A stretch of 64,000 bases of DNA. Source: Leptospira semungkisensis (lineage in GTDB: Bacteria; Spirochaetota; Leptospiria; Leptospirales; Leptospiraceae). Positions 1 to 9,494 of this stretch are shown here, in pieces. Location: assembly GCF_004770055.1 (NCBI RefSeq), contig NZ_RQEP01000005.1, positions 868,001-932,000 of the forward strand, written 5' to 3'. The notes beneath the pieces are model-generated. The model saw nothing but the letters and a program-made list of their open reading frames with translations, was not told the origin of the DNA and did not search any database. The position numbers and the translations under genes were made by a program. How positions within the stretch are numbered: position 1 is the stretch's first letter; each line of letters starts with the position of its first letter.

Positions 1-74
1 CCGAATTCCACGATCTTTTCCGCGAACCTATGGCCTACCATACCATTTCCAATTACGACTAACTTCCGTTTCAT
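1..74 (-). CDS. nirB: nitrite reductase large subunit, N-terminal fragment
   Basis: Only the first 24 codons are inside the window; the gene continues past position 1. The start is an ATG at 74-72, preceded by an AAGGA ribosome site about seven bases upstream. The visible residues begin MKRKLVVIGNGMVGHRF, the FAD-binding GxGxxG Rossmann start of the NirB/NasB family, which reduces nitrite to ammonium with NAD(P)H. It lies 35 bases downstream of the nitrate/nitrite transporter on the same strand, so the two probably form an operon. Since only the N-terminus is visible, another FAD-dependent oxidoreductase of the family cannot be excluded. Confidence 0.7.
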   Translation of the reverse strand, partial: MKRKLVVIGNGMVGHRFAEKIVEF

Positions 75-109
75 TTTATATATCCTTTATGCAGTGAACA
101 GTAATGCGG

Positions 110-1324
110 CTATGCCGACTCAAGTTCCAGTAGCCTTGAATCTTCTGCCTTCTCCCATACGAAAGTATTCATGACGAATAGAAGAAGAGCAGCAATCGTT
201 ACAACTATAGCAAGAACGACGAATCCGAAGGAGAAGCTTCCGGAGACTGCTTTCATTCCTCCAAGAAGATTCGGAACTAGGAACCCGCCCAAGCCACCGA
301 ACGCTCCGATAAAGCCTGTGATGATACCGATCTCTTTGCGGAATCTCATAGGGACCAATTGAAATACGGAACCGTTACCTATTCCTAAGAAGACCATAAG
401 AATGATGAAGATCGGAAGAATGAAAACTATACCAGGCAGCCAAGAGATTGCTAGTAGGCAAGTAGCTACTCCGCCAAATACAAAGAGAAGAATGGGAACT
501 CCTCCGAACTGGTCCGCTAAGTATCCACCGACCGGTCTGACTAAGCTTGCTCCAAAGATGCAATAAGAAGTATAGAGTCCGGTAGTTACCTTATCCACAT
601 AATACTGATCATGGAAGAAGATTGGAAGAAAACTTGTTAGGCCTACGAAGCCTCCGAATGTTACGCTATAGAGAAGGCAAAACAGAAGAGCATCTCTAGA
701 GCGAATCGGTGCAAGATATTGTAATAAAGGTTTTTTTGAAGTAGTTCCCGGACAATCTTTGGCAAACGTTAAAAAGAAAACGAAAGCAAAGCTCATCGGG
801 ATCAGAGCTAAGGCGAATACAAAATGCCAACCGAAAGATCTTGCTAGATCTGGAGCGAATAAGGTTGCTAATACGGAGCCGCTATTGCCCGCTCCCGCAA
901 TACCCATTACTAAACCTTGATATTCTTTAGGATACCATCTGCTCGCAAGAGGAAGTGCGACTGCAAAACTCGCACCGGCGCTTCCTAAAAGAAGTCCGAT
1001 CAGTAAGACTAAGGGGAGGGTGTTCGCAAATTGCCAACCCAAGACTAAGGTGACCATTGTCACTGCCATTCCGCACAAACCAACGATCCTAGATCCGAAT
1101 CGATCCGACAGCAGTCCCATTGGGATCCTCAGCAATGTTCCTCCCAGTAAAGGAATGGAAACCAGCATCCCCTTTTGAGCAGGACCTAATCCGAATTCTT
1201 CTGTGATAAACACGCTTAACGCGGCAAGAAGCATCCAAACCATAAAGCTGAAATCAAAATATAGAAAGGAACTGAGAAGGGACGGAAAATGTCCGACCGC
1301 AAGGAACTCGCGAAATTTTTTCAT
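110..1324 (-). CDS. narK: NarK/NasA-type nitrate/nitrite transporter (MFS)
   Basis: A 404-residue major facilitator with about twelve hydrophobic segments. The loop after helix 2 reads GLLSDRFGSRIVG, the MFS signature, and glycine-rich helices such as GIAGAGNSG (near residue 140) and GIGNGSVFQLVP (near residue 315) match the nitrate-signature glycine stretches of the NarK/NasA family. It should import nitrate and/or nitrite across the inner membrane. The ATG at 1324 has a GGAG site about ten bases upstream. It is divergent from the nitrate reductase at 1690 and upstream of nirB, so assimilation is the likely role. Direction of transport and substrate preference cannot be read from sequence. 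Confidence 0.87.
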   Translation of the reverse strand: MKKFREFLAVGHFPSLLSSFLYFDFSFMVWMLLAALSVFITEEFGLGPAQKGMLVSIPLLGGTLLRIPMGLLSDRFGSRIVGLCGMAVTMVTLVLGWQFANTLPLVLLIGLLLGSAGASFAVALPLASRWYPKEYQGLVMGIAGAGNSGSVLATLFAPDLARSFGWHFVFALALIPMSFAFVFFLTFAKDCPGTTSKKPLLQYLAPIRSRDALLFCLLYSVTFGGFVGLTSFLPIFFHDQYYVDKVTTGLYTSYCIFGASLVRPVGGYLADQFGGVPILLFVFGGVATCLLAISWLPGIVFILPIFIILMVFLGIGNGSVFQLVPMRFRKEIGIITGFIGAFGGLGGFLVPNLLGGMKAVSGSFSFGFVVLAIVVTIAALLLFVMNTFVWEKAEDSRLLELESA

Positions 1325-1689
1325 TTAAGTAAGTCTCCAACGGAGCTCGATAATTGCTCTCATCTGTAGAAGAGCAAAATGTGTGCCAAGACAGTTACAA
1401 TATTACTAAAATGAGTAGGTCGCTCTTCACTTTGGGTTCAAAACAGGATCGGACAGCTTATACCTATCTTATATTTTTTCGCTTTTTGATATTGTTTGTT
1501 CTAAAAAGAAGAGTATTTTTCCTAGAATTTATACGGATTTTTAACGTACTGTATAATAAATAAGCATGATATTTATCATTTTACTATTTTATCAGCTTGG
1601 CACTGTACTCATTTTAGGTATATATTTCCGCTTTTGAGAAGGTTCGGAAAAATAGGTTCTTCTGGTACGTTAATTGCTAATGATTCTAT
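1325..1689. promoter_or_regulatory. divergent control region of the nitrate genes
   Basis: A 365-base AT-rich region lies between the leftward transporter gene and the rightward nitrate reductase. I see no convincing gene in it; the 69-codon open frame at 1354-1563 has no ribosome site and low-complexity AT-rich coding. It holds one good dyad (1566-1579, listed separately) and AT-rich stretches such as TATATAT near 1619 that could serve as -10 elements for the rightward gene. Promoters for both directions are expected here, but none can be fixed with confidence. Confidence 0.5.
1566..1579. promoter_or_regulatory. FNR/CRP-family-like palindrome
   Basis: The sequence ATGATATTTATCAT is an inverted repeat with 6-base arms around two bases. 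It contains TGAT-N4-ATCA and matches 8 of 10 defined positions of the FNR consensus TTGAT-N4-ATCAA. Its centre is about 117 bases before the reductase start, so a class II site would place a transcript start near 1614. FNR, DNR and NNR proteins commonly control nitrogen-oxide genes. Which regulator uses this site, if any, is inference. Confidence 0.45.
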
Positions 1690-4600
1690 GTGAATCCAAA
1701 GACCAGCTTTGCTACCACTTGCTCTTATTGTGGAGTCGGCTGCGGCGTATTGATCCATAGGGAGACTGAAAAGAGTTTCTTAGTAGAAGGGGACCCAAAC
1801 CATCCTGCTAATAAGGGAATGCTTTGTTCCAAAGGAATGAATCTCCATCATACGGTGATGGATCGAAGCGACCGAATTCAATTTCCTTTATCAAGAAATC
1901 TTAAAACAGGGCAACTAGAAAGAACAAATTGGGACAAGGCTTTAAGCGAGATCGCGATTCGTTTCCAACAACTGATCCGTGATCACGGTCCTGACTCGGT
2001 AGGGTTTTATGTTTCGGGACAACTTCTAACCGAAGAATATTATGTAATCAATAAACTCACGAAAGGATTTTTAGGAACAAATAATATAGATACAAACTCC
2101 AGACTCTGCATGAGCTCCGCAGTGGTCGGTTATAAATTGTCTTTGGGTGAGGACAGTGTTCCTATCTCATACGAAGATATAGAGCTCGCGGATTGTTTTT
2201 TGATCGCTGGAGCAAATCCTGCTTGGTGTCATCCGATCCTCTTCAGAAGAATAGAGGCCCGAAAAAATTCCGATCCTAATGTGAAGCTGATCGTAGTGGA
2301 TCCAAGAAAAACGGAGAGCTGCGAAGATGCAGATCTTCATCTTCAAATCATTCCCGGAACTGATGTTGCCTTATTCAATGCAATTGCCAGAAGATTGATC
2401 GAAACCGACTCGATCGATATTCCATTTATCGAGGCTCATACAGAAGGATTCAACGAACTGAAGGAAAGAGTTCTCTCCATTACAATGGAAGAATATTCGG
2501 AAGCATGTGGAGTCCCCATCAATAAGATAGAATCAGCTGCGGGGATGATCGCGAATTCAAAAGGATTTTTAACTCTCTGGGCCATGGGCTTGAATCAAAG
2601 CGTAGTAGGAGTGAATAAGAATCTCGCATTAATAAATTTGAATTTAATTACGGGCAAGATCGGTAAGCCCGGTTCCGGTCCCTTCTCCTTAACAGGCCAA
2701 CCAAATGCGATGGGTGGAAGGGAAGTCGGAGGACTCTGCAATCTTTTGCCTGCGCATCGAAATCTGGCGGATGAAAATCATCGTAAGGAAGTCGCGGATT
2801 TTTGGGGAGTAGATTCCGTTCGAGACAAACCAGGATATTCCGCCACTGAGATGTTTGAACATCTTAGTACTGGCAAGATGAAGGCAGTTTGGATTGTATG
2901 CACGAATCCAACTGTCAGTCTACCTGATGCACGTACAGTAGAAGCTGGACTTAGAAATGCAGAGTTAGTCGTAGTGCAAGATATATCTGCAAAACATGAA
3001 TCCATTCCGTTTGCTCATTACGTTCTTCCGGCGGCCGGTTGGTCTGAAAAACAAGGTACGATGACGAACTCAGATAGACGCATAACGTATTTGCCTAAGG
3101 TCTTTGATCCTCCTGAAGAAGCTAGGGCAGATACTTGGATCATCGTGGACTTTGCAAAGAAAATGGGATTTGCTCCTTCTTTCGATTATAAGGATGAAGA
3201 AGATGTCTTTCTAGAGCATTGCAGATTAACTCGAGGCACTAATATAGATATTGGTGGTTTGGACTATTCCATTCTGAAAGAGAGAAGATCTGTGCAATGG
3301 CCTTTTCCTGATAAGGGCCATGGAGGAACTCCTAGATTATTTGCCGACGGAAGATTTTATCGTCCGAATGGAAAGGCAAAGTTGCATTCAGTCGAACCAC
3401 AGGATCAATCCGAAAAGACGAGTCCTGAATTTCCTTTGATCCTAACTACTGGAAGGATCCGTGATCAATGGCATACGATGACCCGAACAGGAAAGGTGCG
3501 TAAATTAAAGGAGCATAAAAAAGAGCCTTATTTAGAGATCCATCCGACAGATGCGAAGTCTAGAGGTATCTCAGAAGGAGATATAGTAGAGATCAAAAAT
3601 GAGAGAGGCAATGTTCGAGTTAAGGCTACTCTCACTGATACGATACGATTAGGGACAGTATTTCTCCCTATGCATTGGGGCAGAAATAACGGAAACGACG
3701 AAGCAAGAGCGAATAACTTAACTAGTTCTCGTTTCGATCCTCTATCTAAGCAGCCAGGATTCAAAATTTCTGCGGTTCAGGTTTCTATCTACAAGAAGCA
3801 AAAAGAAAAGATCCTGATCATCGGCGGGGGAAATGGGACTCTTGCCTTTTTACGTAAGTATAGGGCTCTCGCTCCGGACGATGAGATTACAGTTTTATGT
3901 AAGGAAGAATATCCGTTTTACAATCGTATCTTATTGCCGGATCTAATCAGTGGCGAAAAGGATTTCTCCCAGTTGTCCGGTGTAAGCGAAGAAGAGATCT
4001 CTTCTTGGAACGTGGATGTAAAATCTTCTACCAGCGTCGCTCAAATCTTTCCGGAAGGCAAGAAAGTGAAGGATGTAGAAGGTAATTTATATTCTTATAA
4101 TAAATTGATCGTTGCCACTGGAAGTCGTCCTTCTATTCCAAAATATATTCCGGATCAGATGATCGGAATTTTTAGTCTTAGATCCAAGAATGACGCAGAC
4201 AGAATCAAAGGATTCTTTGTGCCGAACACTCATGCTTTGATCGTAGGCGGTGGTTTGCTAGGATTGGAATTGGCAGCTGCATTAAAATCTTTGAATGTAG
4301 ATGTAACTGTGGTCGTAAGAACGGACAGATTAATGTCCAAGCAGCTTGATCCTATTTCAGGAGAAATATTAAAAGAAGAGATCGAAAAGAGAGGGATTCG
4401 AGTTTTATTCAACACGGAGATTTCTAAGGTATCCGGTACAGAAAGATTGGAGACGGTGAAATTTAAGGACGGAACCGTCCTGCACCCTGATGGAATCGTT
4501 TATGCGATGGGAACCGTTACGAATTTTGAATTGGCAAAGGATGCAAACTTGAATTGCAAGTCGGGAATTCTTGTGAACGATTTTCTTCAATCGAGTGATC

Positions 4601-5202
4601 CGGACATTTATGCGATTGGAGAAGTAGCCGAGCATTCCAGCGGAATGTATGGAACAGTGGCTGCCACAGAAGAGCAGGCTGAGATCGCGGCATGGCATAT
4701 ATATGGATACAAATTCGGTTCTTATTCAGGATCCATGCATTCGAACTTATTAAAGATTCCTGGATTGGAGTTGGTGTCCTTGCGGTTGCCGGATACTCCT
4801 ATGGACGAGTTAACTGCGGATTATGAAGAGATCACTTTCTTAGATAGAAGAAGGGGCCGTTATAAGAAATGTATCTTGAAGGGAGATCGATTGGTCGGCG
4901 CAATTCTTGTAGGAGATAAATCAGAGTTCGCCGAGTTTAAAGGAATGATATCTTCCGGCATAGAGTTAGGGGATAAAAGAGATCGGCTCTTGTCGGGATC
5001 TTCTCCACTCAAGCCTCCGATAGGTGCGCTCGTCTGTTCTTGCAATGGAGTAGGAAGAGGAAATATAGAACAGGAGATTCAAAACGGAGTCCATACTGTC
5101 CAAGCAATCGGTGCAAGCACGGGTGCGGGAACAGGATGCGGTAGTTGTCGTCCAGAGATCTCGAAAATATTGAAAGAATCTGGGGTTCTTTCAGGAACTT
5201 AA
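1690..5202 (+). CDS. nasC: fused assimilatory nitrate reductase: Mo catalytic, FAD and [2Fe-2S] domains
   Basis: This 1170-residue protein joins parts that are often separate. Residues 1-690 are the molybdopterin nitrate reductase: C11, C14, C18 and C46 form a CX2CX3CX27C iron-sulfur site, and SRLCMSSAVVG near residue 140 supplies the usual Mo-ligand cysteine. Residues about 700-1090 form an NAD(P)H/FAD oxidoreductase with two dinucleotide motifs, IIGGGNG near 706 and IVGGGLLGLE near 848. Residues about 1115-1165 form a BFD-like domain with CSC and CGSC cysteine pairs. The predicted reaction is NAD(P)H-dependent cytoplasmic reduction of nitrate to nitrite, feeding NirB. The GTG at 1690 is used because the overlapping ATG at 1688 is followed at once by a stop; no clear ribosome site is visible. 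Confidence 0.9.
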   Translation: MNPKTSFATTCSYCGVGCGVLIHRETEKSFLVEGDPNHPANKGMLCSKGMNLHHTVMDRSDRIQFPLSRNLKTGQLERTNWDKALSEIAIRFQQLIRDHGPDSVGFYVSGQLLTEEYYVINKLTKGFLGTNNIDTNSRLCMSSAVVGYKLSLGEDSVPISYEDIELADCFLIAGANPAWCHPILFRRIEARKNSDPNVKLIVVDPRKTESCEDADLHLQIIPGTDVALFNAIARRLIETDSIDIPFIEAHTEGFNELKERVLSITMEEYSEACGVPINKIESAAGMIANSKGFLTLWAMGLNQSVVGVNKNLALINLNLITGKIGKPGSGPFSLTGQPNAMGGREVGGLCNLLPAHRNLADENHRKEVADFWGVDSVRDKPGYSATEMFEHLSTGKMKAVWIVCTNPTVSLPDARTVEAGLRNAELVVVQDISAKHESIPFAHYVLPAAGWSEKQGTMTNSDRRITYLPKVFDPPEEARADTWIIVDFAKKMGFAPSFDYKDEEDVFLEHCRLTRGTNIDIGGLDYSILKERRSVQWPFPDKGHGGTPRLFADGRFYRPNGKAKLHSVEPQDQSEKTSPEFPLILTTGRIRDQWHTMTRTGKVRKLKEHKKEPYLEIHPTDAKSRGISEGDIVEIKNERGNVRVKATLTDTIRLGTVFLPMHWGRNNGNDEARANNLTSSRFDPLSKQPGFKISAVQVSIYKKQKEKILIIGGGNGTLAFLRKYRALAPDDEITVLCKEEYPFYNRILLPDLISGEKDFSQLSGVSEEEISSWNVDVKSSTSVAQIFPEGKKVKDVEGNLYSYNKLIVATGSRPSIPKYIPDQMIGIFSLRSKNDADRIKGFFVPNTHALIVGGGLLGLELAAALKSLNVDVTVVVRTDRLMSKQLDPISGEILKEEIEKRGIRVLFNTEISKVSGTERLETVKFKDGTVLHPDGIVYAMGTVTNFELAKDANLNCKSGILVNDFLQSSDPDIYAIGEVAEHSSGMYGTVAATEEQAEIAAWHIYGYKFGSYSGSMHSNLLKIPGLELVSLRLPDTPMDELTADYEEITFLDRRRGRYKKCILKGDRLVGAILVGDKSEFAEFKGMISSGIELGDKRDRLLSGSSPLKPPIGALVCSCNGVGRGNIEQEIQNGVHTVQAIGASTGAGTGCGSCRPEISKILKESGVLSGT

Positions 5203-5217
5203 GATCTTTCGATCTTA
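5200..5217. terminator. weak hairpin between convergent genes
   Basis: TAAGATC-TTTC-GATCTTA forms a 7-base stem with a four-base loop. It spans the stop codons of the nitrate reductase and the small leftward gene. The stem is AT-rich and lacks a clear run of T, so it is only a possible two-way terminator. Confidence 0.3.
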
Positions 5218-5388
5218 TTCTATATCCAGATCGATATCAGGCCTTTCCGCCATGAATTCATCCTGGGAATAGATCACTTCCAGAACATCGTCCATCCAAT
5301 CCGGAGCGCCGTCGAACAAAGTATCTTTTCTATATTTTCCAATGATACGACTGTGCTTTAAAATCTGCTCTTTGGTAACTGCGTTCAT
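5215..5388 (-). CDS. small acidic protein of unknown function
   Basis: An open frame of 57 codons reads leftward from an ATG at 5388. The product starts MNAVTKEQILKHSRIIGKYR and has an acidic C-terminus ending DIDLDIE. There is no signal sequence or membrane segment and I recognise no domain. Codon use is ordinary and stays in frame up to the reductase stop, which supports it being real, but no Shine-Dalgarno sequence is obvious. It is convergent with the nitrate reductase gene. A chance open frame remains possible. Confidence 0.5.
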   Translation of the reverse strand: MNAVTKEQILKHSRIIGKYRKDTLFDGAPDWMDDVLEVIYSQDEFMAERPDIDLDIE

Positions 5389-5596
5389 ATTATTAGCTTC
5401 GGCCGAAACTCGGGTTTTATTTCGCCTACGTGGGGAAAATTGAGAAAGATATTTCCAAAAAGTACAAGAATTTTTTGTAATGTATCGGTAGTTTTTTCCG
5501 ACTCTGCTTTCCGTATCGGAAGTGGGACTATCTTGCTATGGGCGGGAAGGCTTTTTAAAGAACAATTGTTAGGTGATACATATTATAAGATGATAA

Positions 5597-5632
5597 TAAA
5601 AAGCCCGGTGGTCCTTTCGGATTCCCCGGGCT
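5597..5632 (-). terminator. rho-independent terminator of the argG-coaD-ndk operon
   Basis: AGCCCGG (5602-5608) pairs with CCGGGCT (5626-5632), and read leftward the stem is followed by a T-rich run ending in TTTTTATTAT. It begins 25 bases after the ndk stop, in the right orientation to end the leftward operon. Confidence 0.85.
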
Positions 5633-5656
5633 AATTAAAAGGAAGGCTTTGTTCTA

Positions 5657-6070
5657 TTAGAACAATTCGTTTCCTTTAAAGAAGAAGCTGATCTCTAGTG
5701 CTGCGTTGTCATCGGAATCGGAGCCGTGTACAGCATTTGCTTCTTTGCTTTCTGCAAATAGAGCGCGGATAGTGCCTGCTGCAGCTTCTTTAGGATCGGT
5801 AGCTCCGATCACGTCTCTCCAATGTTGAACAGCGTTGTCTCTTTCTAATGCCGCTGCAACGATAGGTCCGGAGGACATATAGCTGCAAAGGTCGTTATAG
5901 AAAGGGCGAGCAGAATGCACTTTATAGAATTGCTTTGCATCTTCTAAAGAAAGTTTGAGATATCTAAGTCCTAAGATCTTGAATCCTTCTTTTTCGATTC
6001 TTTGCAGAATATCACCGACATGTTTGTTTTTTACTCCGTCGGGTTTGATCATGATAAATGTTCTAGCCAT
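5657..6070 (-). CDS. ndk: nucleoside diphosphate kinase
   Basis: A 137-residue enzyme of normal family length that moves the gamma phosphate of ATP onto nucleoside diphosphates through a phosphohistidine. The N-terminus [13 protein letters not shown] and the active-site segment NAVHGSDS, with catalytic H115, are both intact. It is the last gene of a leftward cluster: coaD ends nine bases upstream, and a terminator follows at 5597-5632. The family assignment is secure. Confidence 0.97.
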   Translation of the reverse strand: MARTFIMIKPDGVKNKHVGDILQRIEKEGFKILGLRYLKLSLEDAKQFYKVHSARPFYNDLCSYMSSGPIVAAALERDNAVQHWRDVIGATDPKEAAAGTIRALFAESKEANAVHGSDSDDNAALEISFFFKGNELF

Positions 6071-6079
6071 TTGTTTTCC

Positions 6080-6568
6080 TTATTTGCCTTTGGATAATTT
6101 GTTCAATAAAGCCTTGCTTACGTGTTCCGGAACTTGCGCGGACACGTCCCTTCCGTGGCGAGCGACCTCTTTTACGATTGTAGAAGACACGAAAGAATAA
6201 TCGTTGGAGGACATCAAGAAGATGGTCTCTACTTCGGGCGCCAATTTGCGATTCATTAGAGAAATTGCATATTCATAGTCGAAATCCGTAACGGCTCTCA
6301 ATCCTCGAATAATGCTTTTTGCTCCTCTTTTTTTGCAGTAGTCCACAGTCAGGCCTTCGAATGTATCTATTTCTAGATTGGCCCATCCCTCGGTCGCTTC
6401 TCTGATAAAGTCTATTCTCTCTTCGATGGAAAAGAGAAGGGCTTTATTAGAGTTCACTGCTACTCCGATGATGACCTTATCGAAAAGTCCGAGAGACCTT
6501 TGGAGAATGTCCAAATGTCCTCTTGTCAACGGATCGAAGGACCCGGGATATACTGCAATCCTAGTCAT
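6080..6568 (-). CDS. coaD: phosphopantetheine adenylyltransferase
   Basis: This 162-residue protein catalyses the penultimate step of coenzyme A synthesis, joining 4'-phosphopantetheine to the AMP of ATP. It has the nucleotidyltransferase TxGH motif in [16 protein letters not shown] near the N-terminus and the second motif [11 protein letters not shown] near residue 130. Its ATG overlaps the argG stop codon by four bases, giving translational coupling, and ndk follows after nine bases. Length and motifs match bacterial CoaD throughout. Confidence 0.97.
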   Translation of the reverse strand: MTRIAVYPGSFDPLTRGHLDILQRSLGLFDKVIIGVAVNSNKALLFSIEERIDFIREATEGWANLEIDTFEGLTVDYCKKRGAKSIIRGLRAVTDFDYEYAISLMNRKLAPEVETIFLMSSNDYSFVSSTIVKEVARHGRDVSAQVPEHVSKALLNKLSKGK

Positions 6569-7776
6569 TTTTTTCGTAACCTCGCCGCTTCTTTGGCCGG
6601 AAGCCCGTAAAGATTAATGAAACCTTCCGCGTCTTTCTGGTTATATAGTTCTTCTTTTTCGAAGGTAGCCATTTCCGGATTGTAAAGGGAAACTTGGGAT
6701 TTTCTTCCTACTACGATGCAGTTTCCTTTATATAGTTTTACTTTTACAGTTCCTGTTACGTACCTTTGTGTTTCTGAAATGAATGCGCGCACCGCAGCCA
6801 TTCTAGGAGAGAACCAATGTCCGTTATAGATCAATTCTGCAAACTCAGCAGACAATTTGTCCTTATGATGCTGAGTATCTCTGTCAATTGTGATGGATTC
6901 GAGATCTCTATGAGCGTGGAAAAGAATTGTGCCACCAGGAGTTTCATAAACTCCTCTGGATTTGATCCCGACCAAACGGTTCTCCACTATATCAACTCTT
7001 CCGATCCCGTGCTTGCCACCTATGGTGTTTAACGTGTCTACAACTTCGTATGGATCCAGTTTCTTTCCGTTGACTGCGACGCAATTTCCTTCTATAAAAT
7101 CCAGCTCAAGGTATTCAGGAGCATCCGGAGCCTTCTCCGGAGAAACAGTAAGAAGGAACATATCTTCGTTCGGCTCTCTATAAGGATCTTCTAAAATTCC
7201 ACCCTCATAAGAGATATGCATTAGGTTTCTATCCATCGAGTAAGGTTTGGATGCAGTGACCGGAACAGGGATGCCTTTTGATTTGGCATACTCGATCAGG
7301 TCCGCTCTTCCTCCGAAGTTCCAGGTTCTCCATGGAGCGATGATCTCTTTTTCAGGAGCCAAGGATTTAAAGGCCAACTCGAACCGGACTTGGTCGTTTC
7401 CTTTGCCGGTCGCGCCATGAGCGAATGCGTCGGCTCCTTCTTTCTTACCGACTTCTACCATTGCTTTTGCAATCAAGGGTCTGGCAAGAGAGGTCCCGAG
7501 CAAGTATCTCATCTCATAGATCGCATTTCCTTGGATGGCAGGGTAGATAAAATCTCTGGCGAATTCAAGACGAAGGTCTTCGATATAAACTTTAGAAGCA
7601 CCGGTCTTGATGCCTTTTTCTTCCAGGCCGGTAAGCTCTTCTTTTTGGCCCACATCGGCCGTAAAGGCGACTACTTCGCAACCGTAGGTCTCTTTTAACC
7701 AAGTGAGAATTACGGAGGTATCCAATCCGCCCGAATATGCTAATACGATTTTCTTTATGCTCTTTTGAGTCGCCAT
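6565..7776 (-). CDS. argG: argininosuccinate synthase
   Basis: A 403-residue enzyme that condenses citrulline and aspartate with ATP in arginine synthesis. The ATP-pyrophosphatase P-loop [10 protein letters not shown] is at residues 13-22, and the conserved segments [13 protein letters not shown] (about 117-129) and [20 protein letters not shown] (about 175-194) are intact. It is the first gene of the argG-coaD-ndk set and overlaps coaD by four bases. Pairing with CoA and nucleotide genes seems to be local gene order, not a shared pathway. Confidence 0.97.
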   Translation of the reverse strand: MATQKSIKKIVLAYSGGLDTSVILTWLKETYGCEVVAFTADVGQKEELTGLEEKGIKTGASKVYIEDLRLEFARDFIYPAIQGNAIYEMRYLLGTSLARPLIAKAMVEVGKKEGADAFAHGATGKGNDQVRFELAFKSLAPEKEIIAPWRTWNFGGRADLIEYAKSKGIPVPVTASKPYSMDRNLMHISYEGGILEDPYREPNEDMFLLTVSPEKAPDAPEYLELDFIEGNCVAVNGKKLDPYEVVDTLNTIGGKHGIGRVDIVENRLVGIKSRGVYETPGGTILFHAHRDLESITIDRDTQHHKDKLSAEFAELIYNGHWFSPRMAAVRAFISETQRYVTGTVKVKLYKGNCIVVGRKSQVSLYNPEMATFEKEELYNQKDAEGFINLYGLPAKEAARLRKK

Positions 7777-7867
7777 TCTAAGGATAGGGAAATCGCAGGA
7801 CCCCTCCCGACAAGCCGGATTTTGGTAGGAATTCCTGCATACATTCGATTCCTCACTAGTTATCTTC

Positions 7868-9445
7868 TTATTTCGGATGCCAATCTAGCTTCTCTGCAAG
7901 CTTTCTTAAGATTAAAATCAAAGCGAATGTATCCATCTTACAATAGGCAATCAGATCCGCTTCGACCTTGCTTCTTTCTTCTGGGTTTACGGGCTCGGTC
8001 TTAATTCTTAGGAACTCAGCGTTTGCAGTATGTCCCGCATGAATGGATAGATCCTTATAATCTGCTCCTGTCAAAACCGGTAAGACCGTCTTTAAAGAGG
8101 TCGTTCCTTTTTGATCGGGATGATAATAATCGTAGTCCCAGAAGGGTTTCGCTAGATCTATAAAATCTGGTTCAATGGATTGATACCATTTCTTATACTC
8201 CGGAAATGCATCGGAGGCTTCTTTCAGACATCTCTTTTCGAAATTATCGTTAAACGCAATGACGGTCCCGCCTGGCTGGATCTGAGAAGATAAAGATTCT
8301 AATATTCCAAGCCTAGGATCTTTTACATTTTCATCCAAATAATGATATTCTTTCGGTTCTTCTATTAGATTTTCTTGAAGAACATGTAGGGAATATAAGA
8401 AGGGAACGTGTTGGAACGGATTGGTTCTTGAGTATACTGGGACCGGAGGATTGATCGTTTCGAAGTCTAGAAAGTATAAAGGAAATCTTAATTTATTCAG
8501 GAAAGCGTTTAACGCTTCCGAGTTTAAGTATTCTTTGCCACTCCTCACAGCTTCTATTTGGATCTTTTGCCTTCCGGTGAAATCCTTATTAATCTCAGCT
8601 TCGGAGAGATTGCGAATTCCTTGGTTCCAAAGTTGATATGTGATCTCTTTTCCTTCCCTTAGAGTAAATAGATCTCCCGGTGGATCGTCCGCATAGCATG
8701 CATTCGGAAAGGAACAATTTCTAGGATGATCACAATGTTTTACGGAAGATCTGGAAGGAAGTTTCTCTTTTTCTAATATTTCCAGTAGTCTGTATGCTTT
8801 TTCTTTCGTTTGTCCTAAGGAGGCTTCGGTTTCAACACTGCAATCCTTATGATGAAACAAGCGATTCGGATCTACTTCGCCTTCTACGAAATAATAACCG
8901 GAGTTAATGATAAAATATCCGGTCTTAACGATCTTAAATCCTGCTTCTTCTAAGACCATTCGAATGAAGGAAAGTTCTGAAACATGAGATCTCTTAGCAG
9001 AAGAAGAAGCCTTTACGATCAGTATTTCCCAACCGCCTTCATTCGGTAATATGAAGTCGGCTCGAACATCAAAGAAATCTGTTCGAATGCAAGCTCCTCT
9101 AACAGGAAGTCCTTTAGAAAGCATTTCTCGCGTAATCGAATTTTTATAACCTGCATGCTTCGCTTCCGGATAGAGTCGGTTTGCAATCTCTCTCAATAAG
9201 GATTTTTGCTTAGGGGAAATATACTGATTACTGAAATCAGGATCGGAAGAAGGGTCCTTTACTGATTTCCATAATTGCAATTCGCAATGTTGTCCAGTTT
9301 GGAATGCGGACTTGCCTAAGAAGGGGAGTTCTTTTTCCCGATAGGGAGCGAATACTTCGAATAGAAGTTTTCTACGGAAATGTTCCGGAAAGAGGAAAGA
9401 CAACCGCCGGACGGAGGTTCTTAAGAATTTTTGAACCGAATCCAT
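7868..9445 (-). CDS. DUF2779-family protein, putative DEDD-type exonuclease
   Basis: A 525-residue soluble protein. The C-terminal half matches the DUF2779 family: [13 protein letters not shown] near residue 342 looks like exonuclease motif I (DxE), [13 protein letters not shown] near residue 398 like motif II, and [14 protein letters not shown] near residue 502 like motif III of DEDDy enzymes. The N-terminal part has a Cas4/Dna2-like look, with [14 protein letters not shown] near residue 244 as a possible metal or iron-sulfur cysteine cluster. Members occur widely with no agreed function. It lies leftward between the acyltransferase and argG, 91 bases before argG. Nuclease activity is inference from motifs. 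Confidence 0.65.
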   Translation of the reverse strand: MDSVQKFLRTSVRRLSFLFPEHFRRKLLFEVFAPYREKELPFLGKSAFQTGQHCELQLWKSVKDPSSDPDFSNQYISPKQKSLLREIANRLYPEAKHAGYKNSITREMLSKGLPVRGACIRTDFFDVRADFILPNEGGWEILIVKASSSAKRSHVSELSFIRMVLEEAGFKIVKTGYFIINSGYYFVEGEVDPNRLFHHKDCSVETEASLGQTKEKAYRLLEILEKEKLPSRSSVKHCDHPRNCSFPNACYADDPPGDLFTLREGKEITYQLWNQGIRNLSEAEINKDFTGRQKIQIEAVRSGKEYLNSEALNAFLNKLRFPLYFLDFETINPPVPVYSRTNPFQHVPFLYSLHVLQENLIEEPKEYHYLDENVKDPRLGILESLSSQIQPGGTVIAFNDNFEKRCLKEASDAFPEYKKWYQSIEPDFIDLAKPFWDYDYYHPDQKGTTSLKTVLPVLTGADYKDLSIHAGHTANAEFLRIKTEPVNPEERSKVEADLIAYCKMDTFALILILRKLAEKLDWHPK

Positions 9446-9494
9446 AGCGGAGTCTTTCTCTTTTCTAACTCGGATTGCTCCGAGCCTAATTTAC

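Noticed and set aside
1354..1563. 69-codon open frame in the nitrate control region
   Set aside because: AT-rich, no ribosome site, low-complexity product, and it lies where promoters of two divergent genes are expected.
1597..1615. TTGGCAC resembling a sigma-54 -24 element
   Set aside because: The -12 side reads TCAT where TTGC is needed, so the pair does not form a sigma-54 promoter.
7826..7837. TAGGAATTCCTG as a further copy of the dispersed palindrome
   Set aside because: The centre is AATT and not AGTT and an arm base differs; kept only as a weak relative.
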